Shown here: piece by piece, positions 42,160 to 50,574 of the stretch
Position numbering within the stretch: the stretch's first letter is position 1
Layout: the number at the start of each line of letters is the position of its first letter
From: Herbaspirillum aquaticum
GTDB taxonomy: Bacteria > Pseudomonadota > Gammaproteobacteria > Burkholderiales > Burkholderiaceae_D
DNA length: 64,000 nucleotides
NCBI RefSeq assembly: GCF_002213425.1
Contig: NZ_NJGV01000014.1
Coordinates: forward strand, 51,267-115,266
Direction of reading: 5' to 3'
Notes under the pieces: generated by a model
Database searches by the model: none
What the model saw: the letters and a program-made list of their open reading frames with translations, nothing else
Told to the model about the DNA's origin: nothing
Made by a program: the position numbers and the translations under genes

Positions 42160-43013
42160 GCGTCGTGATCAGCCCCAAAATCGACCTGCCACCGGAAACA
42201 CCCTTCGTTCCCGGTCCCCCGGGCACCCACATCACCATTCGCGGCCTGACCAAGTATTTCGCCGGCTGGCCGCTGTATGAAAACTTCGACCTGGACATCC
42301 CCAAGCAGCAGATCGTCTCGGTCTTCGGCCCCAATGGCTGCGGCAAGTCCACGCTGATCAACATGATTGCCGGCCTGATCCCGATTGACGCCGGACAGAT
42401 CCTGTTCGACGGAAAATCGCTGGCCCAGACCAAGATCGGCTACGTCTTCCAGAACTACCGGGACGCCATGTTCCCGTGGCTGCGCACCATCGACAACATC
42501 GCCTATCCCCTGAAGCTGGAAGGCAAGTCCAAGGCCGAGATCAAGCGCCGGGTCGACGAACTGGTGGCGTCCTTCGACGTGAAGTTCGACCTGATGCGCT
42601 ATCCCTATGAACTCTCGGGCGGCCAGCAGCAGACCGCCTCCATCATGCGTGCCCTGGCGCCGGGGCCGGAGGTGCTGTTCCTCGATGAACCCTTCTCGGC
42701 GCTGGATTTAGAGATGACGCTCTTCATCCGCGAGAAGCTGCAGCAGGTCTTCTTGCAGACCGGCACCACCATGGTGCTGGTGTCGCATGACCTGGAAGAA
42801 GCGGTCTACCTGGCCGACCAGATCCTGCTCTTGACCAAGCGCCCGACGGCGGTGGCAGACATCTTGCATTACCAGGATCCACGGCCGCGCACGGTAGAGA
42901 CGCTGTCGCAGCCCGGCTTCATCGCGGCCAAGAAACTGTCCATGGAAATCTTCCAGCGCGAAGTGCGCAAACCGGCGCGCATGCAGGCGCCCGGTTCGCT
43001 GACGCTGTCCTGA
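42156..43013 (+). CDS. ABC transporter ATP-binding protein, NitT/TauT family
   Basis: The protein has 285 residues. Walker A is GPNGCGKST, the signature is LSGGQQQ, and Walker B with catalytic Glu is VLFLDEPFSALD; the switch His is in LVSHDLEEAV. It powers the upstream permease. The start overlaps the permease stop by 4 nt. A non-coding gap of 109 nt with a repeated palindrome separates it from the second transporter. Confidence 0.92.
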   Translation: MSVVISPKIDLPPETPFVPGPPGTHITIRGLTKYFAGWPLYENFDLDIPKQQIVSVFGPNGCGKSTLINMIAGLIPIDAGQILFDGKSLAQTKIGYVFQNYRDAMFPWLRTIDNIAYPLKLEGKSKAEIKRRVDELVASFDVKFDLMRYPYELSGGQQQTASIMRALAPGPEVLFLDEPFSALDLEMTLFIREKLQQVFLQTGTTMVLVSHDLEEAVYLADQILLLTKRPTAVADILHYQDPRPRTVETLSQPGFIAAKKLSMEIFQREVRKPARMQAPGSLTLS

Positions 43014-43021
43014 TTGCCTTG

Positions 43022-43055
43022 CAGGATCCTGTGCAGGCTGAGGTACAGGATCCTG
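43022..43055. repeat. Duplicated CAGGATCCTG palindrome between the two transporter blocks
   Basis: The 10-bp perfect palindrome occurs at 43022-43031 and again at 43046-43055, 24 bp apart. With flanking bases the two copies can also pair with each other as an 11-bp stem with a 12-nt loop. No T-tract follows. It could be a paired operator or an RNA element that sets relative expression of the two blocks. Confidence 0.6.
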
Positions 43056-43122
43056 TCCCGAAAGAAGTACCGAATTTGTCTTGCCCCACCCCAACCATCC
43101 ACGATCACACTGGAGCAACAAC

Positions 43123-44220
43123 ATGCAAAACCGCCGCGATTTTCTGAAACTGTCCGGAGCTGCCGCACTGGGCGCTGCCTTCCCGCTGGAACTGCTGGCT
43201 GCCGGCCCGCTGACCGTGGGCTTCATCTACGTCGGCGCGCGCGACGACTTCGGCTACAACCAGTCGCATGCGCAAGCCGCCGCCATCATCAAGAAGATGC
43301 CCGGCGTGAAGGTGATCGAGGAAGAAAAAGTGCCCGAGACCGTGGCCGTGCAAAAGACCATGGAAGCCATGATCCAGCAGGACGGCGCGACCCTGCTCTT
43401 CCCGACCTCCTTCGGCTACTTCGATCCGCACGTCCTCAAGATCGCCGAAAAATATCCCAAGGTGCGCATCGCCCACTGTGGCGGCCTGTGGACGGCGGGC
43501 AAGCATCCCATGAACGTGGGCAGCTTCTTCGGCTACATCGAAGAGTGCGAATACCTCTCGGGCGTGGTGGCCGGCCACATGAGCAAGAGCAAGAAACTGG
43601 CCTTCATCGCCGCCAAGCCGATTCCACAAGTGCTGCGCAACATCAACGCCTTCACCCTCGGCGCGCAGTCGGTCGATCCGTCCATCACCTGCCACGTCAT
43701 CTTCACCGGTGACTGGTCGCTGCCGGTCAAGGAAGCCGAAGCCGCCAACAGCCTCATCGACCAGGGTTGCGATGTCATCACCTGCCACGTCGATGGCCCC
43801 AAGGTGATCGTGGAGACGGCTGAGAAGCGCGGCATCATGACCACCGGCTACCACGCCAGCCAAGCTTCGCTGGCCCCCAAGGGCTACCTCACCGGTGCCG
43901 AGTGGAACTGGGCCACGCCTTATACCGAGATCGTCAAGGCCACGCTGGAGGGCAAGCCGATGATCAACTTCCTGCGCGGTGGCCTGAAGGATGACTTCGT
44001 CAAGATGTCGCCCTATGGCGCGGCAGTGAGCGCGCCGGCCAAGAAGAAGGCCGACGAGATCAAGGCGCAGATGCTGGCCGGCAAGTTCCAGATCTTCAAG
44101 GGACCGATCAAGGACAACAAGGGCAATACCGTGATCCCGGCCGGCACCACCCAGGTCCAGACCGATGTGGCGCTGGAGAAGATGAATTACCTGGTGGCCG
44201 GCGTGGTCGGCCAGGTCTGA
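43123..44220 (+). CDS. BMP family ABC transporter substrate-binding protein
   Basis: The protein has 365 residues. It is related to the basic-membrane-protein/PnrA group that binds nucleosides and similar heterocycles. An RR-containing signal (NRRDFLKLSGAAALGAAFPLELLAAG) suggests Tat export. The fold begins LTVGFIYVGARDDFGYNQSH and includes GVVAGHMSKSKKLAFIA. The start at 43123 has TGGAG 9 nt upstream. It heads the second transporter block (two permeases and a double ATPase). A ureide or related cyclic amide is the inferred ligand. Confidence 0.88.
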   Translation: MQNRRDFLKLSGAAALGAAFPLELLAAGPLTVGFIYVGARDDFGYNQSHAQAAAIIKKMPGVKVIEEEKVPETVAVQKTMEAMIQQDGATLLFPTSFGYFDPHVLKIAEKYPKVRIAHCGGLWTAGKHPMNVGSFFGYIEECEYLSGVVAGHMSKSKKLAFIAAKPIPQVLRNINAFTLGAQSVDPSITCHVIFTGDWSLPVKEAEAANSLIDQGCDVITCHVDGPKVIVETAEKRGIMTTGYHASQASLAPKGYLTGAEWNWATPYTEIVKATLEGKPMINFLRGGLKDDFVKMSPYGAAVSAPAKKKADEIKAQMLAGKFQIFKGPIKDNKGNTVIPAGTTQVQTDVALEKMNYLVAGVVGQV

Positions 44221-44248
44221 TTGCTGATCCTTGATGCAGGACGGTCTC

Positions 44249-45397
44249 ATGACATCCCTCCCCGCTCCCGGGGTGGCGGCTGCCGCCACCTCGCCCTGGC
44301 ACCGCTTGCGCTCGGCGCTGCTCAACGGCAGCGCACCGGCCCTGCCCACGCTGTGCGCGCTGGCCGGGACGCTGCTGCTGTTCGTGCTGTTCCTGCTGGT
44401 GCAGGGCAAGCCGGCGGGCGAGGCTTGCCTGCTGATCTTCCAGGGCGCCTTCGGCACCCTGTTCGCTTGGCAGAACACCCTGCAGCGCGCCGCGCCCCTG
44501 CTGTTGACGGCGCTGTGCGTGGCCTTGCCGGCGCGCGTGGGGCTCATCGTCATCGGCGGGGAAGGTGCGCTGGCGCTGGGCGGACTGGCGGCGGCAGTGA
44601 TGCCGCAACTGCTGCCGGCCCTGCCCTCGCTGGTGATGCTGGCCGCCATGGCGCTGGCGGCGATGCTGGCCGGCGGGCTGTGGATCGCGCTGTGCGGCGG
44701 CCTGCGCCAGTGGCGCGGGGTCAATGAGACCATCTCCAGCCAGCTGCTGTCCTATCTGGCCGTGGCCGTCTTCAAGCATCTGGTGGAAGGGCCGCTGCGT
44801 GATCCGGCCAGCCTGAACAAACCCTCGACCCTGCCGCTGCCCGATCCTTACCTGGTGGGCTCGCTGCCGGGACTGGAAGTGCATTGGGGCCTGGCCTGGG
44901 GGGCGCTGGCCTGTGTGGCTGCCTGGGTGTTCCTGCGCCATAGCGTCCCGGGTTTCGCCATGGGCGTGGTCGGCGGCAACGTCCGTACGGCGCGGCTGGT
45001 GGGCTTGCCGGTCAATCGCCTCATCCTGACGGCCTGCGCGCTCGGCGGTGCCGCAGCGGGACTGGCAGGCATGTTCGAGGTCAGTGCCGTGCAGGGCAGC
45101 GCCACCAGTGCGCTGCTGGCCGGCTATGGTTTCTCCGGCATCCTGGTGGCCTTTGCGGCGCGCCAGAATCCGCTGGCCATCATCGTCTGCGCGCTGGTCA
45201 TCGGCGGCGTGGAAGCCAGCGGCAGCCTGCTGCAGCGGCGCCTGGACCTGCCCGACGCCACCACGCTGGTCCTGCAGGGCCTGCTGTTCTGCAACCTGCT
45301 GGCCTGGGAAGCCATTACCGGGCGCCTGTCCGCACTCAAGCTGCGCTGGCAGCAACAGGCACAAGTCATCCCCGCCAAGGAGGCCGGCCATGCATGA
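44249..45397 (+). CDS. ABC transporter permease (simple sugar/nucleoside type), first subunit
   Basis: The protein has 382 residues with about nine membrane helices. It belongs to the branched-chain/ribose permease superfamily used with BMP proteins (COG4603 type). Conserved are WRGVNETISSQLLSYLA and GFSGILVAFAARQNPLAI. The start at 44249 has AGGA upstream; ATG 44234 is an alternative. It partners the next permease, whose start it overlaps by 8 nt. Confidence 0.88.
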   Translation: MTSLPAPGVAAAATSPWHRLRSALLNGSAPALPTLCALAGTLLLFVLFLLVQGKPAGEACLLIFQGAFGTLFAWQNTLQRAAPLLLTALCVALPARVGLIVIGGEGALALGGLAAAVMPQLLPALPSLVMLAAMALAAMLAGGLWIALCGGLRQWRGVNETISSQLLSYLAVAVFKHLVEGPLRDPASLNKPSTLPLPDPYLVGSLPGLEVHWGLAWGALACVAAWVFLRHSVPGFAMGVVGGNVRTARLVGLPVNRLILTACALGGAAAGLAGMFEVSAVQGSATSALLAGYGFSGILVAFAARQNPLAIIVCALVIGGVEASGSLLQRRLDLPDATTLVLQGLLFCNLLAWEAITGRLSALKLRWQQQAQVIPAKEAGHA

Positions 45398-46310
45398 CAT
45401 CGATCTCACCACCCTGCTGCTGGCGCTCTTCGCGGGCGCGATCCGGGTGGGTACACCGTTTCTCTTCGTGAGCCTGGGCGAATGCCTGACCGAAAAAGGC
45501 GGACGCGTGAACCTGGGCCTGGAAGGCATCCTGGTCTGCGGTGCCATGACCGGTTACGCGGCCTCCTTCTACAGCGGCTCGGCCTGGCTGGGTGTGCTGG
45601 CGGCGGGCTGTGCGGGACTCTTGCTGGGGGTGTTGCATGGCGTGGTGTGTTCGCTGCCGCGCGTCAACGACATCGCCTTCGGCATCGCGCTTATGCTGCT
45701 GGGGACGGGGCTGGCTTTCTTCCTCGGCAAACCCTTCATCCAGCCGCAGGCGCCGATGTTGCCCTCCATCGACCTGGGTGCCTGGAGCAGCAATGACCGC
45801 CTGCACCATGCGCTGCAGATCAATGCGCTGTTCTTCATCGGCGTAGTGCTCGCACTGGTGCTGCAGTGGGGCTTGTCGGCTACGCGCTGGGGACTGGCCT
45901 TGCGGCTGGTGGGCGACCATGCCGAGACCGCACGCGCGCTTGGTTACCGCCTCACCGGCACGCGCATTGCGGCCACGGCCGCAGGCGGATTCCTGGCCGC
46001 CGTCGGCGGTGCCTACCTGTCGCTCTATTACCCCGGTAGCTGGAACGAGGGACTCTCCAGCGGCCAGGGTCTCATGGCGGTCGCGCTGGTGATCTTCGCG
46101 CGCTGGCAGCCGTGGCGCTGCCTGCTGGCCGCGCTCCTGTTCGGTGCCGCCGGTGCACTGGGCCCGGCCTTGCAGGCGGTGGGCGTCACCTCCGGCTACT
46201 ACCTTTTCAACGCGGCGCCGTATGCGCTCACGCTGTTCATCATGATCCTCACCTGCCGCCCCGATCGCACGCTGTCGAGTGCACCGGGCGAGCTGAGCCT
46301 GACCCGATAA
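45390..46310 (+). CDS. ABC transporter permease (simple sugar/nucleoside type), second subunit
   Basis: The protein has 306 residues with eight or more membrane helices. The conserved N-terminal segment is LFVSLGECLTEKGGRVNLGLEGIL, and VNDIAFGIALMLLGTGLAFF and GLSSGQGLMAVALVIFARW are also typical (COG1079 type). AAGGAGG lies 9 nt before the ATG. It overlaps the upstream permease by 8 nt. biuH follows after 24 nt. Confidence 0.9.
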   Translation: MHDIDLTTLLLALFAGAIRVGTPFLFVSLGECLTEKGGRVNLGLEGILVCGAMTGYAASFYSGSAWLGVLAAGCAGLLLGVLHGVVCSLPRVNDIAFGIALMLLGTGLAFFLGKPFIQPQAPMLPSIDLGAWSSNDRLHHALQINALFFIGVVLALVLQWGLSATRWGLALRLVGDHAETARALGYRLTGTRIAATAAGGFLAAVGGAYLSLYYPGSWNEGLSSGQGLMAVALVIFARWQPWRCLLAALLFGAAGALGPALQAVGVTSGYYLFNAAPYALTLFIMILTCRPDRTLSSAPGELSLTR

Positions 46311-46334
46311 ATCCACTTGCCCCAAGGAGAAACC

Positions 46335-47030
46335 ATGTCCGAACGCTACATCCAGGCCGAACCCTATCCCTGGCCCTATGACGGTGCCCTGACCCCGGCC
46401 AATACCGCGCTCATCGTCATCGACATGCAGACCGACTTCTGCGGCATCGGCGGCTACGTGGACAAGATGGGCTATGACCTGTCGCTCACGCGCGCGCCCA
46501 TCGAGCCGATCAAGAAAGTGCTGGCCGCCATGCGCGCCGGGGGCTACACCATCATCCATACCCGCGAAGGCCATCGCCCTGACCTGTCCGACCTGCCGGC
46601 CAACAAGCGCTGGCGCTCTCGCCAGATCGGCACAAACGGCGTGGGCATCGGCGACGCCGGCCCCTGCGGCCGCATCCTGGTGCGCGGCGAGCCGGGCTGG
46701 GAAATCATTCCCGAACTGGCCCCCATCGCCGGCGAGATCATCATCGACAAGCCGGGCAAGGGCTCCTTCTGTGCCACCGACCTGGAAATGATCCTGCACA
46801 CGCGTGGCATCCGCAACATCGTGCTCACCGGCATCACCACCGATGTCTGCGTGCATACCACCATGCGCGAAGCCAATGACCGTGGCTTCGAATGCGTGAT
46901 GCTCGCGGACTGCTGTGGCGCGACCGACCACAACAACCACCTGGCGGCGTTGTCCATGATCAAGATGCAGGGCGGCGTGTTCGGCGCGGTCTCCGATGCG
47001 GCCGCACTGATCGATGTGATCGGGGCCTGA
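46335..47030 (+). CDS. biuH: Biuret hydrolase (isochorismatase-like cysteine hydrolase)
   Basis: The protein has 231 residues. It hydrolyses biuret to allophanate and ammonia. The isochorismatase-fold triad is Asp34 (IDMQTDF), Lys142 (DKPGKGSF) and Cys172 ([10 protein letters not shown]). Long stretches agree with my memory of Rhizobium leguminosarum BiuH, including [41 protein letters not shown] and [22 protein letters not shown] precedes the start. It sits inside the transporter operon, and its product is the substrate of AtzF at the cluster's head. Confidence 0.9.
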   Translation: MSERYIQAEPYPWPYDGALTPANTALIVIDMQTDFCGIGGYVDKMGYDLSLTRAPIEPIKKVLAAMRAGGYTIIHTREGHRPDLSDLPANKRWRSRQIGTNGVGIGDAGPCGRILVRGEPGWEIIPELAPIAGEIIIDKPGKGSFCATDLEMILHTRGIRNIVLTGITTDVCVHTTMREANDRGFECVMLADCCGATDHNNHLAALSMIKMQGGVFGAVSDAAALIDVIGA

Positions 47031-47031
47031 C

Positions 47032-48600
47032 ATGCACGCCCTGGAGCTGGAGATCATCAATGCCGGCAAATCCTTCGGCAGCTTTCGTGCGCTCGATGAG
47101 GTGTCGCTGAAGATCCGCGCCGGTACCATCCACGCACTGCTGGGCGAGAACGGTGCGGGCAAGAGCACGCTGGTCAAGGGCCTGGTCGGCTACAGCCCGC
47201 TGGACCAGGGCAGCATCGTGGCCGACCGCCGCGAGGTGGAGATCCGCAGTGCGCGCGTACCCAACCAGCTCGGCATCGGCATGGTCTACCAGCACTTCAC
47301 GCTGGCCCCCAGCCTGACCGTGGCCGAGAACCTGCTGCTGGCGCGCGGCGACCTGCCCTGGCGCATCCGCTGGCGCAGCGAGCGCGCCGTGCTGGAAGAA
47401 TTCATGGCGCGCATGCCCTTCAAGCTGGGGCTGGAGCGCGCGGTGAGCAGCCTCTCCGCAGGCGAAAAACAGAAGCTGGAAATCTTGAAGCAGCTTTATC
47501 TGCGTCGCCGTTTCCTGATCCTTGATGAACCGACCTCGGTGCTGACCCCGCAGGAAGCCGACGAGGTGCTGGGACTCATGCATGCCCTCACGCGCCAGCA
47601 GGAACTCACGGTGCTGATGATCACCCACAAGTTCCACGAAGTGACTGCCTATGCCGACGATGTGACGGTGCTGCGCAAGGGCCGCCTGGTCGGCAGTGCC
47701 CGGGTTTCCGACACCACGCCGGATGCCCTGGCGCACTGGATGATGGGCCACGCGCGCGCCGAGAAAAAACAGGTGGAGCGGCCAGCCGTGCCAGCGCAGG
47801 CCCGCTTCGGGCTTGAAGTGAAGGAACTGACCGTCAACAACGATCGCGGCGTGGCTGCGGTGCGGGCCCTCTCGCTACAAGTGAAGCGCGGTGAAATCGT
47901 GGGCCTGGCCGGTATCTCCGGCAATGGCCAGAAGGAACTGGTGGAAGCCCTGCTGGGCCAGCGCCGCCACCTGCTGGGCGAGATCCGCATCGAGGATGCG
48001 CCCTATGCGGCCACGCGCGAGGAGATGCGACGGCTGCGTGTCTTCGCGCTACCGGAAGAACCGCTGCGCAACGCCTGCATCGCCGGCATGAGCGTGGCCG
48101 AGAACATGGCATTGCGCAATTTCGATGTCGCGCCCTTCAAGCGCAGCGGCTGGCGCGTGGACCGCAGCGCCATGAAGCGCCAGGCGCAGTCCCTGATCGC
48201 CGCCTTCAACGTCAAGCCGCCTGCACCGGAACGCCCCATCGGCACGCTCTCCGGCGGCAACGTGCAGCGTGCCGTACTGGCGCGTGAGCTGGGCGAAGAG
48301 GGCAATGCAGGCGCGGCCAACGTGCTCATCGTCGCCAATCCGGTCTTCGGGCTGGACTTCGCCTCGGTGGCCGACATCCATGCCCGCCTGCTGCAAGCGC
48401 GCGCACGCGGCGCGGCGGTGCTGCTGTTGAGCGAAGACCTGGACGAACTGCTGGAACTGTCCGACCGCATCCTGGTGATGACCGAGGGCCGCATCGTGCA
48501 CGTGGCCCAGGACGTAGCCACGCAAGGTGCGGACCGCGCCGCCCTGGGCCGCTGGATGGCGGGCCACTCCGAACAATCTACCCACGCCGAGGCCGCATGA
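47032..48600 (+). CDS. ABC transporter double ATP-binding protein (simple sugar/nucleoside type)
   Basis: The protein has 522 residues with two fused ATPase domains. The first is complete: Walker [10 protein letters not shown], signature SLSAGEKQK, Walker [10 protein letters not shown]. The second is degenerate, with GISGNGQKE at Walker [11 protein letters not shown] at the signature and VANPVFGLD at Walker B, as usual in this transporter class. It drives the two permeases. It starts one base after the biuH stop and overlaps the next hydrolase by 4 nt, so the hydrolase and transporter genes are interleaved. Confidence 0.92.
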   Translation: MHALELEIINAGKSFGSFRALDEVSLKIRAGTIHALLGENGAGKSTLVKGLVGYSPLDQGSIVADRREVEIRSARVPNQLGIGMVYQHFTLAPSLTVAENLLLARGDLPWRIRWRSERAVLEEFMARMPFKLGLERAVSSLSAGEKQKLEILKQLYLRRRFLILDEPTSVLTPQEADEVLGLMHALTRQQELTVLMITHKFHEVTAYADDVTVLRKGRLVGSARVSDTTPDALAHWMMGHARAEKKQVERPAVPAQARFGLEVKELTVNNDRGVAAVRALSLQVKRGEIVGLAGISGNGQKELVEALLGQRRHLLGEIRIEDAPYAATREEMRRLRVFALPEEPLRNACIAGMSVAENMALRNFDVAPFKRSGWRVDRSAMKRQAQSLIAAFNVKPPAPERPIGTLSGGNVQRAVLARELGEEGNAGAANVLIVANPVFGLDFASVADIHARLLQARARGAAVLLLSEDLDELLELSDRILVMTEGRIVHVAQDVATQGADRAALGRWMAGHSEQSTHAEAA

Positions 48601-49280
48601 TCCGTATCGACGCCTTCCCCTATCCCTATCAGTTCCATCCGCGCAGCACCGCGCTGGTGGTCATCGACATGCAGCGCGACTTCGTCGAAGAAGGCGGCTT
48701 CGGCAGTGCGCTGGGCAATGATGTGCGGCCCCTGGGCGCGATCGTGCCGACCGTGGCGGCGCTGCTCGCGCTGGCACGCCAGGCGCAGATGCTGGTGGTC
48801 CATACCCGAGAATCGCATTTGCCCGACCTGTCGGACTGCCCGCGCGCCAAGCGCCTGCGCGGCAACCCGACGCTGGGCATCGGCGATGTCGGCCCGATGG
48901 GCCGCATCCTGGTGCGTGGCGAGCCCGGCAACCAGATCCTGCCGCAACTGGCGCCCCTCGACGGCGAGATCGTCATCGACAAACCCGGCAAGGGCGCCTT
49001 CTACGCCACCGACCTGCACGCGCAGCTGCAGGAGCGCGGCATCACCCACCTGCTGGTGGCGGGCGTCACCACGGAAGTGTGCGTGCAGACGTCGATGCGC
49101 GAGGCCAATGACCGGGGCTATGAATGCCTGGTGGTGGAAGATGCCTGCGCCAGTTATTTCCCTGAATTCCATCGCGCCACGCTGGAGATGCTGACCGCCC
49201 AAGGTGGCATCGTCGGCTGGCGTGCGCCGCTGGCGCAGCTGCACAGCGCCGTAGCCGCCTATACCGGAGAAACGCCATGA
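48597..49280 (+). CDS. Second isochorismatase-like cysteine hydrolase; candidate triuret hydrolase
   Basis: The protein has 227 residues. It is a paralogue of the biuret hydrolase in the same operon, with the triad Asp28 (IDMQRDF), Lys132 (DKPGKGAF) and Cys162 ([10 protein letters not shown]). It shares [12 protein letters not shown] and [11 protein letters not shown] with BiuH but differs near the active site: [10 protein letters not shown] replaces [16 protein letters not shown] replaces GSFCAT, and the [11 protein letters not shown] motif is [12 protein letters not shown] triuret hydrolase (TrtA) of this family, clustered with biuH, has been described in Herbaspirillum as I recall; this gene is the best candidate here. 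A broader ureide or N-carbamoyl amidohydrolase is possible. Starts overlap on both sides by 4 nt. Confidence 0.8.
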   Translation: MIRIDAFPYPYQFHPRSTALVVIDMQRDFVEEGGFGSALGNDVRPLGAIVPTVAALLALARQAQMLVVHTRESHLPDLSDCPRAKRLRGNPTLGIGDVGPMGRILVRGEPGNQILPQLAPLDGEIVIDKPGKGAFYATDLHAQLQERGITHLLVAGVTTEVCVQTSMREANDRGYECLVVEDACASYFPEFHRATLEMLTAQGGIVGWRAPLAQLHSAVAAYTGETP

Positions 49281-49654
49281 TGCAAGTGAACCTGCCCCAT
49301 GTGGTGGCCGAGGTCGAACAAGCTTTTACGGATTACGAATACGCCCTGCTCATCAACGACATCCCGGCCCTGGACCGCTGGTTCTGGTATGCCCCCGAAA
49401 CCGTGCGCTATGGTGTGGGCGAAGTGCTGCTGGGCGGCGAGGCGATCCGCCAGTACCGCAAGACCTGCACCCCGGTGCCGGCCTCGCGCAAGCTGCATCG
49501 CACCGTTGTCACCACCTTCGGCAGCGACTATGCTACGGTCTCCACTGAATTCACCGACCATACGTCCGATCGCATCGGCCGCCAGATGCAAACCTGGGTG
49601 CGCATGGACGAAGGCTGGCGCATCGTCGCCGCCCATGTCAGCCTGATGGCATGA
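49277..49654 (+). CDS. AtzH-like protein (DUF3225, SnoaL-like fold)
   Basis: The protein has 125 residues. It matches AtzH of the cyanuric acid operon in family character: [24 protein letters not shown], then TVRYGVGE and the C-terminal [19 protein letters not shown]. AtzH converts 1,3-dicarboxyurea to allophanate. No atzD, atzE or atzG is in the window, so the usual supplier of that substrate is absent. It may instead clean up carboxylated intermediates made from triuret. It overlaps the upstream hydrolase by 4 nt; the regulator follows after 34 nt. Confidence 0.82.
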   Translation: MMQVNLPHVVAEVEQAFTDYEYALLINDIPALDRWFWYAPETVRYGVGEVLLGGEAIRQYRKTCTPVPASRKLHRTVVTTFGSDYATVSTEFTDHTSDRIGRQMQTWVRMDEGWRIVAAHVSLMA

Positions 49655-49688
49655 GTCCGCAGCCACCCAGAACCAGAATGCCCGCACC

Positions 49689-50390
49689 ATGACCGTCACC
49701 GTCGCCAACCCGCTCGCCGAACAGGTCTATCACCGGATCAAGGACGACATCTTCAGTTTCCGGCTGCTGCCGGGAGACAATTTCACCGAGACCGAAATGG
49801 CCCAGCGCCAGGGCGTCTCGCGCACGCCCTTGCGGGATGCACTGTTCAGGCTGCAACGCGAGGGCTATCTGGAAGTGGGATTCCGGCGCGGCTGGAAGGT
49901 CTGCCCGATCGACTTCGACCGCCTCGACAATCTCTACGACCTGCGTATCGTGCTGGAAATGGCCGCGCTGGAGAAACTCTGCAGCCAGCAGGAGCCGACG
50001 GCCGAACTGGACCAGTTGAACGCCATCTGGCTGGCCGAACCGGAAGCGCGCCATACCGATGCCGTCAAGGTGGCCGAGCTGGACGAAGCCTTCCATACCA
50101 ACCTGGTGGCCGCAGCCGGCAATGTGGAGATGACCCGGGTGCATACCGAGGTGACGGAAAAGATCCGCATCGTGCGCCGGCTGGACTTCCTCAAGAAGAA
50201 GCGCATCGACGCCACCTACGAGGAACACGGCAAGATCCTGCAACTGATCGCCAAGCGCAAGGCTACCGAAGCCCAGATCCTGCTGCGTGCCCATATCACC
50301 CAGAGCAAGCTGGAAGTCAGGAAGATCACCATCTGGATGCTGGCCGAGGCACGCCAGCTCCAGGAGCCCGAAGCGGCGCTGGCCCGCTGA
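49689..50390 (+). CDS. GntR family transcriptional regulator, FadR/FCD subfamily
   Basis: The protein has 233 residues. An N-terminal winged helix (residues about 8-75, with GDNFTETEMAQRQGVSRTPLRDAL) is followed by a helical FCD ligand domain, where Asp and His residues (LDEAFHTNL and EEHGKIL) could bind a metal and the effector. It is the last gene of the cluster and on the same strand, so it probably controls it. The effector may be allophanate, biuret or triuret. The palindromes at 38396-38427 and 50407-50447 are candidate sites. Confidence 0.9.
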   Translation: MTVTVANPLAEQVYHRIKDDIFSFRLLPGDNFTETEMAQRQGVSRTPLRDALFRLQREGYLEVGFRRGWKVCPIDFDRLDNLYDLRIVLEMAALEKLCSQQEPTAELDQLNAIWLAEPEARHTDAVKVAELDEAFHTNLVAAAGNVEMTRVHTEVTEKIRIVRRLDFLKKKRIDATYEEHGKILQLIAKRKATEAQILLRAHITQSKLEVRKITIWMLAEARQLQEPEAALAR

Positions 50391-50406
50391 CCCTGCCGGG
50401 AAGAAG

Positions 50407-50447
50407 CTTTCATATGAAAGTTTGTCAATATTTCCCTGGTGAAATAT
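50407..50447. promoter_or_regulatory. Two adjacent palindromes between gntR and ribF
   Basis: A perfect 14-bp palindrome CTTTCATATGAAAG (50407-50420) is followed by ATATTTC-N6-GAAATAT (50428-50434 with 50441-50447). The patch is clearly AT-rich. It lacks terminator features. It may bind the adjacent GntR protein or regulate ribF. Confidence 0.5.
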
Positions 50448-50530
50448 GAAAAATTGCGCTGCCTGTCGGCTTCAGGCGGCTTGATCCGTGCCAAGCCGCC
50501 ACCAAATCAAGGAAAGCCTCCGAAACCATT

Positions 50531-50536
50531 TATAAT
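50531..50536 (+). promoter_or_regulatory. Candidate -10 element of ribF
   Basis: A perfect TATAAT lies 39 nt before the ribF ATG. The -35 region is weak. Confidence 0.45.
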
Positions 50537-50574
50537 GGAAGGCTTTTGCAACAGCGCATCTTTCCAGCGGCTCA

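Noticed and set aside
50407..50447. Palindromes after gntR considered as the cluster's terminator
   Set aside because: Stems are AT-rich and no T-tract follows, so an intrinsic terminator is unlikely.
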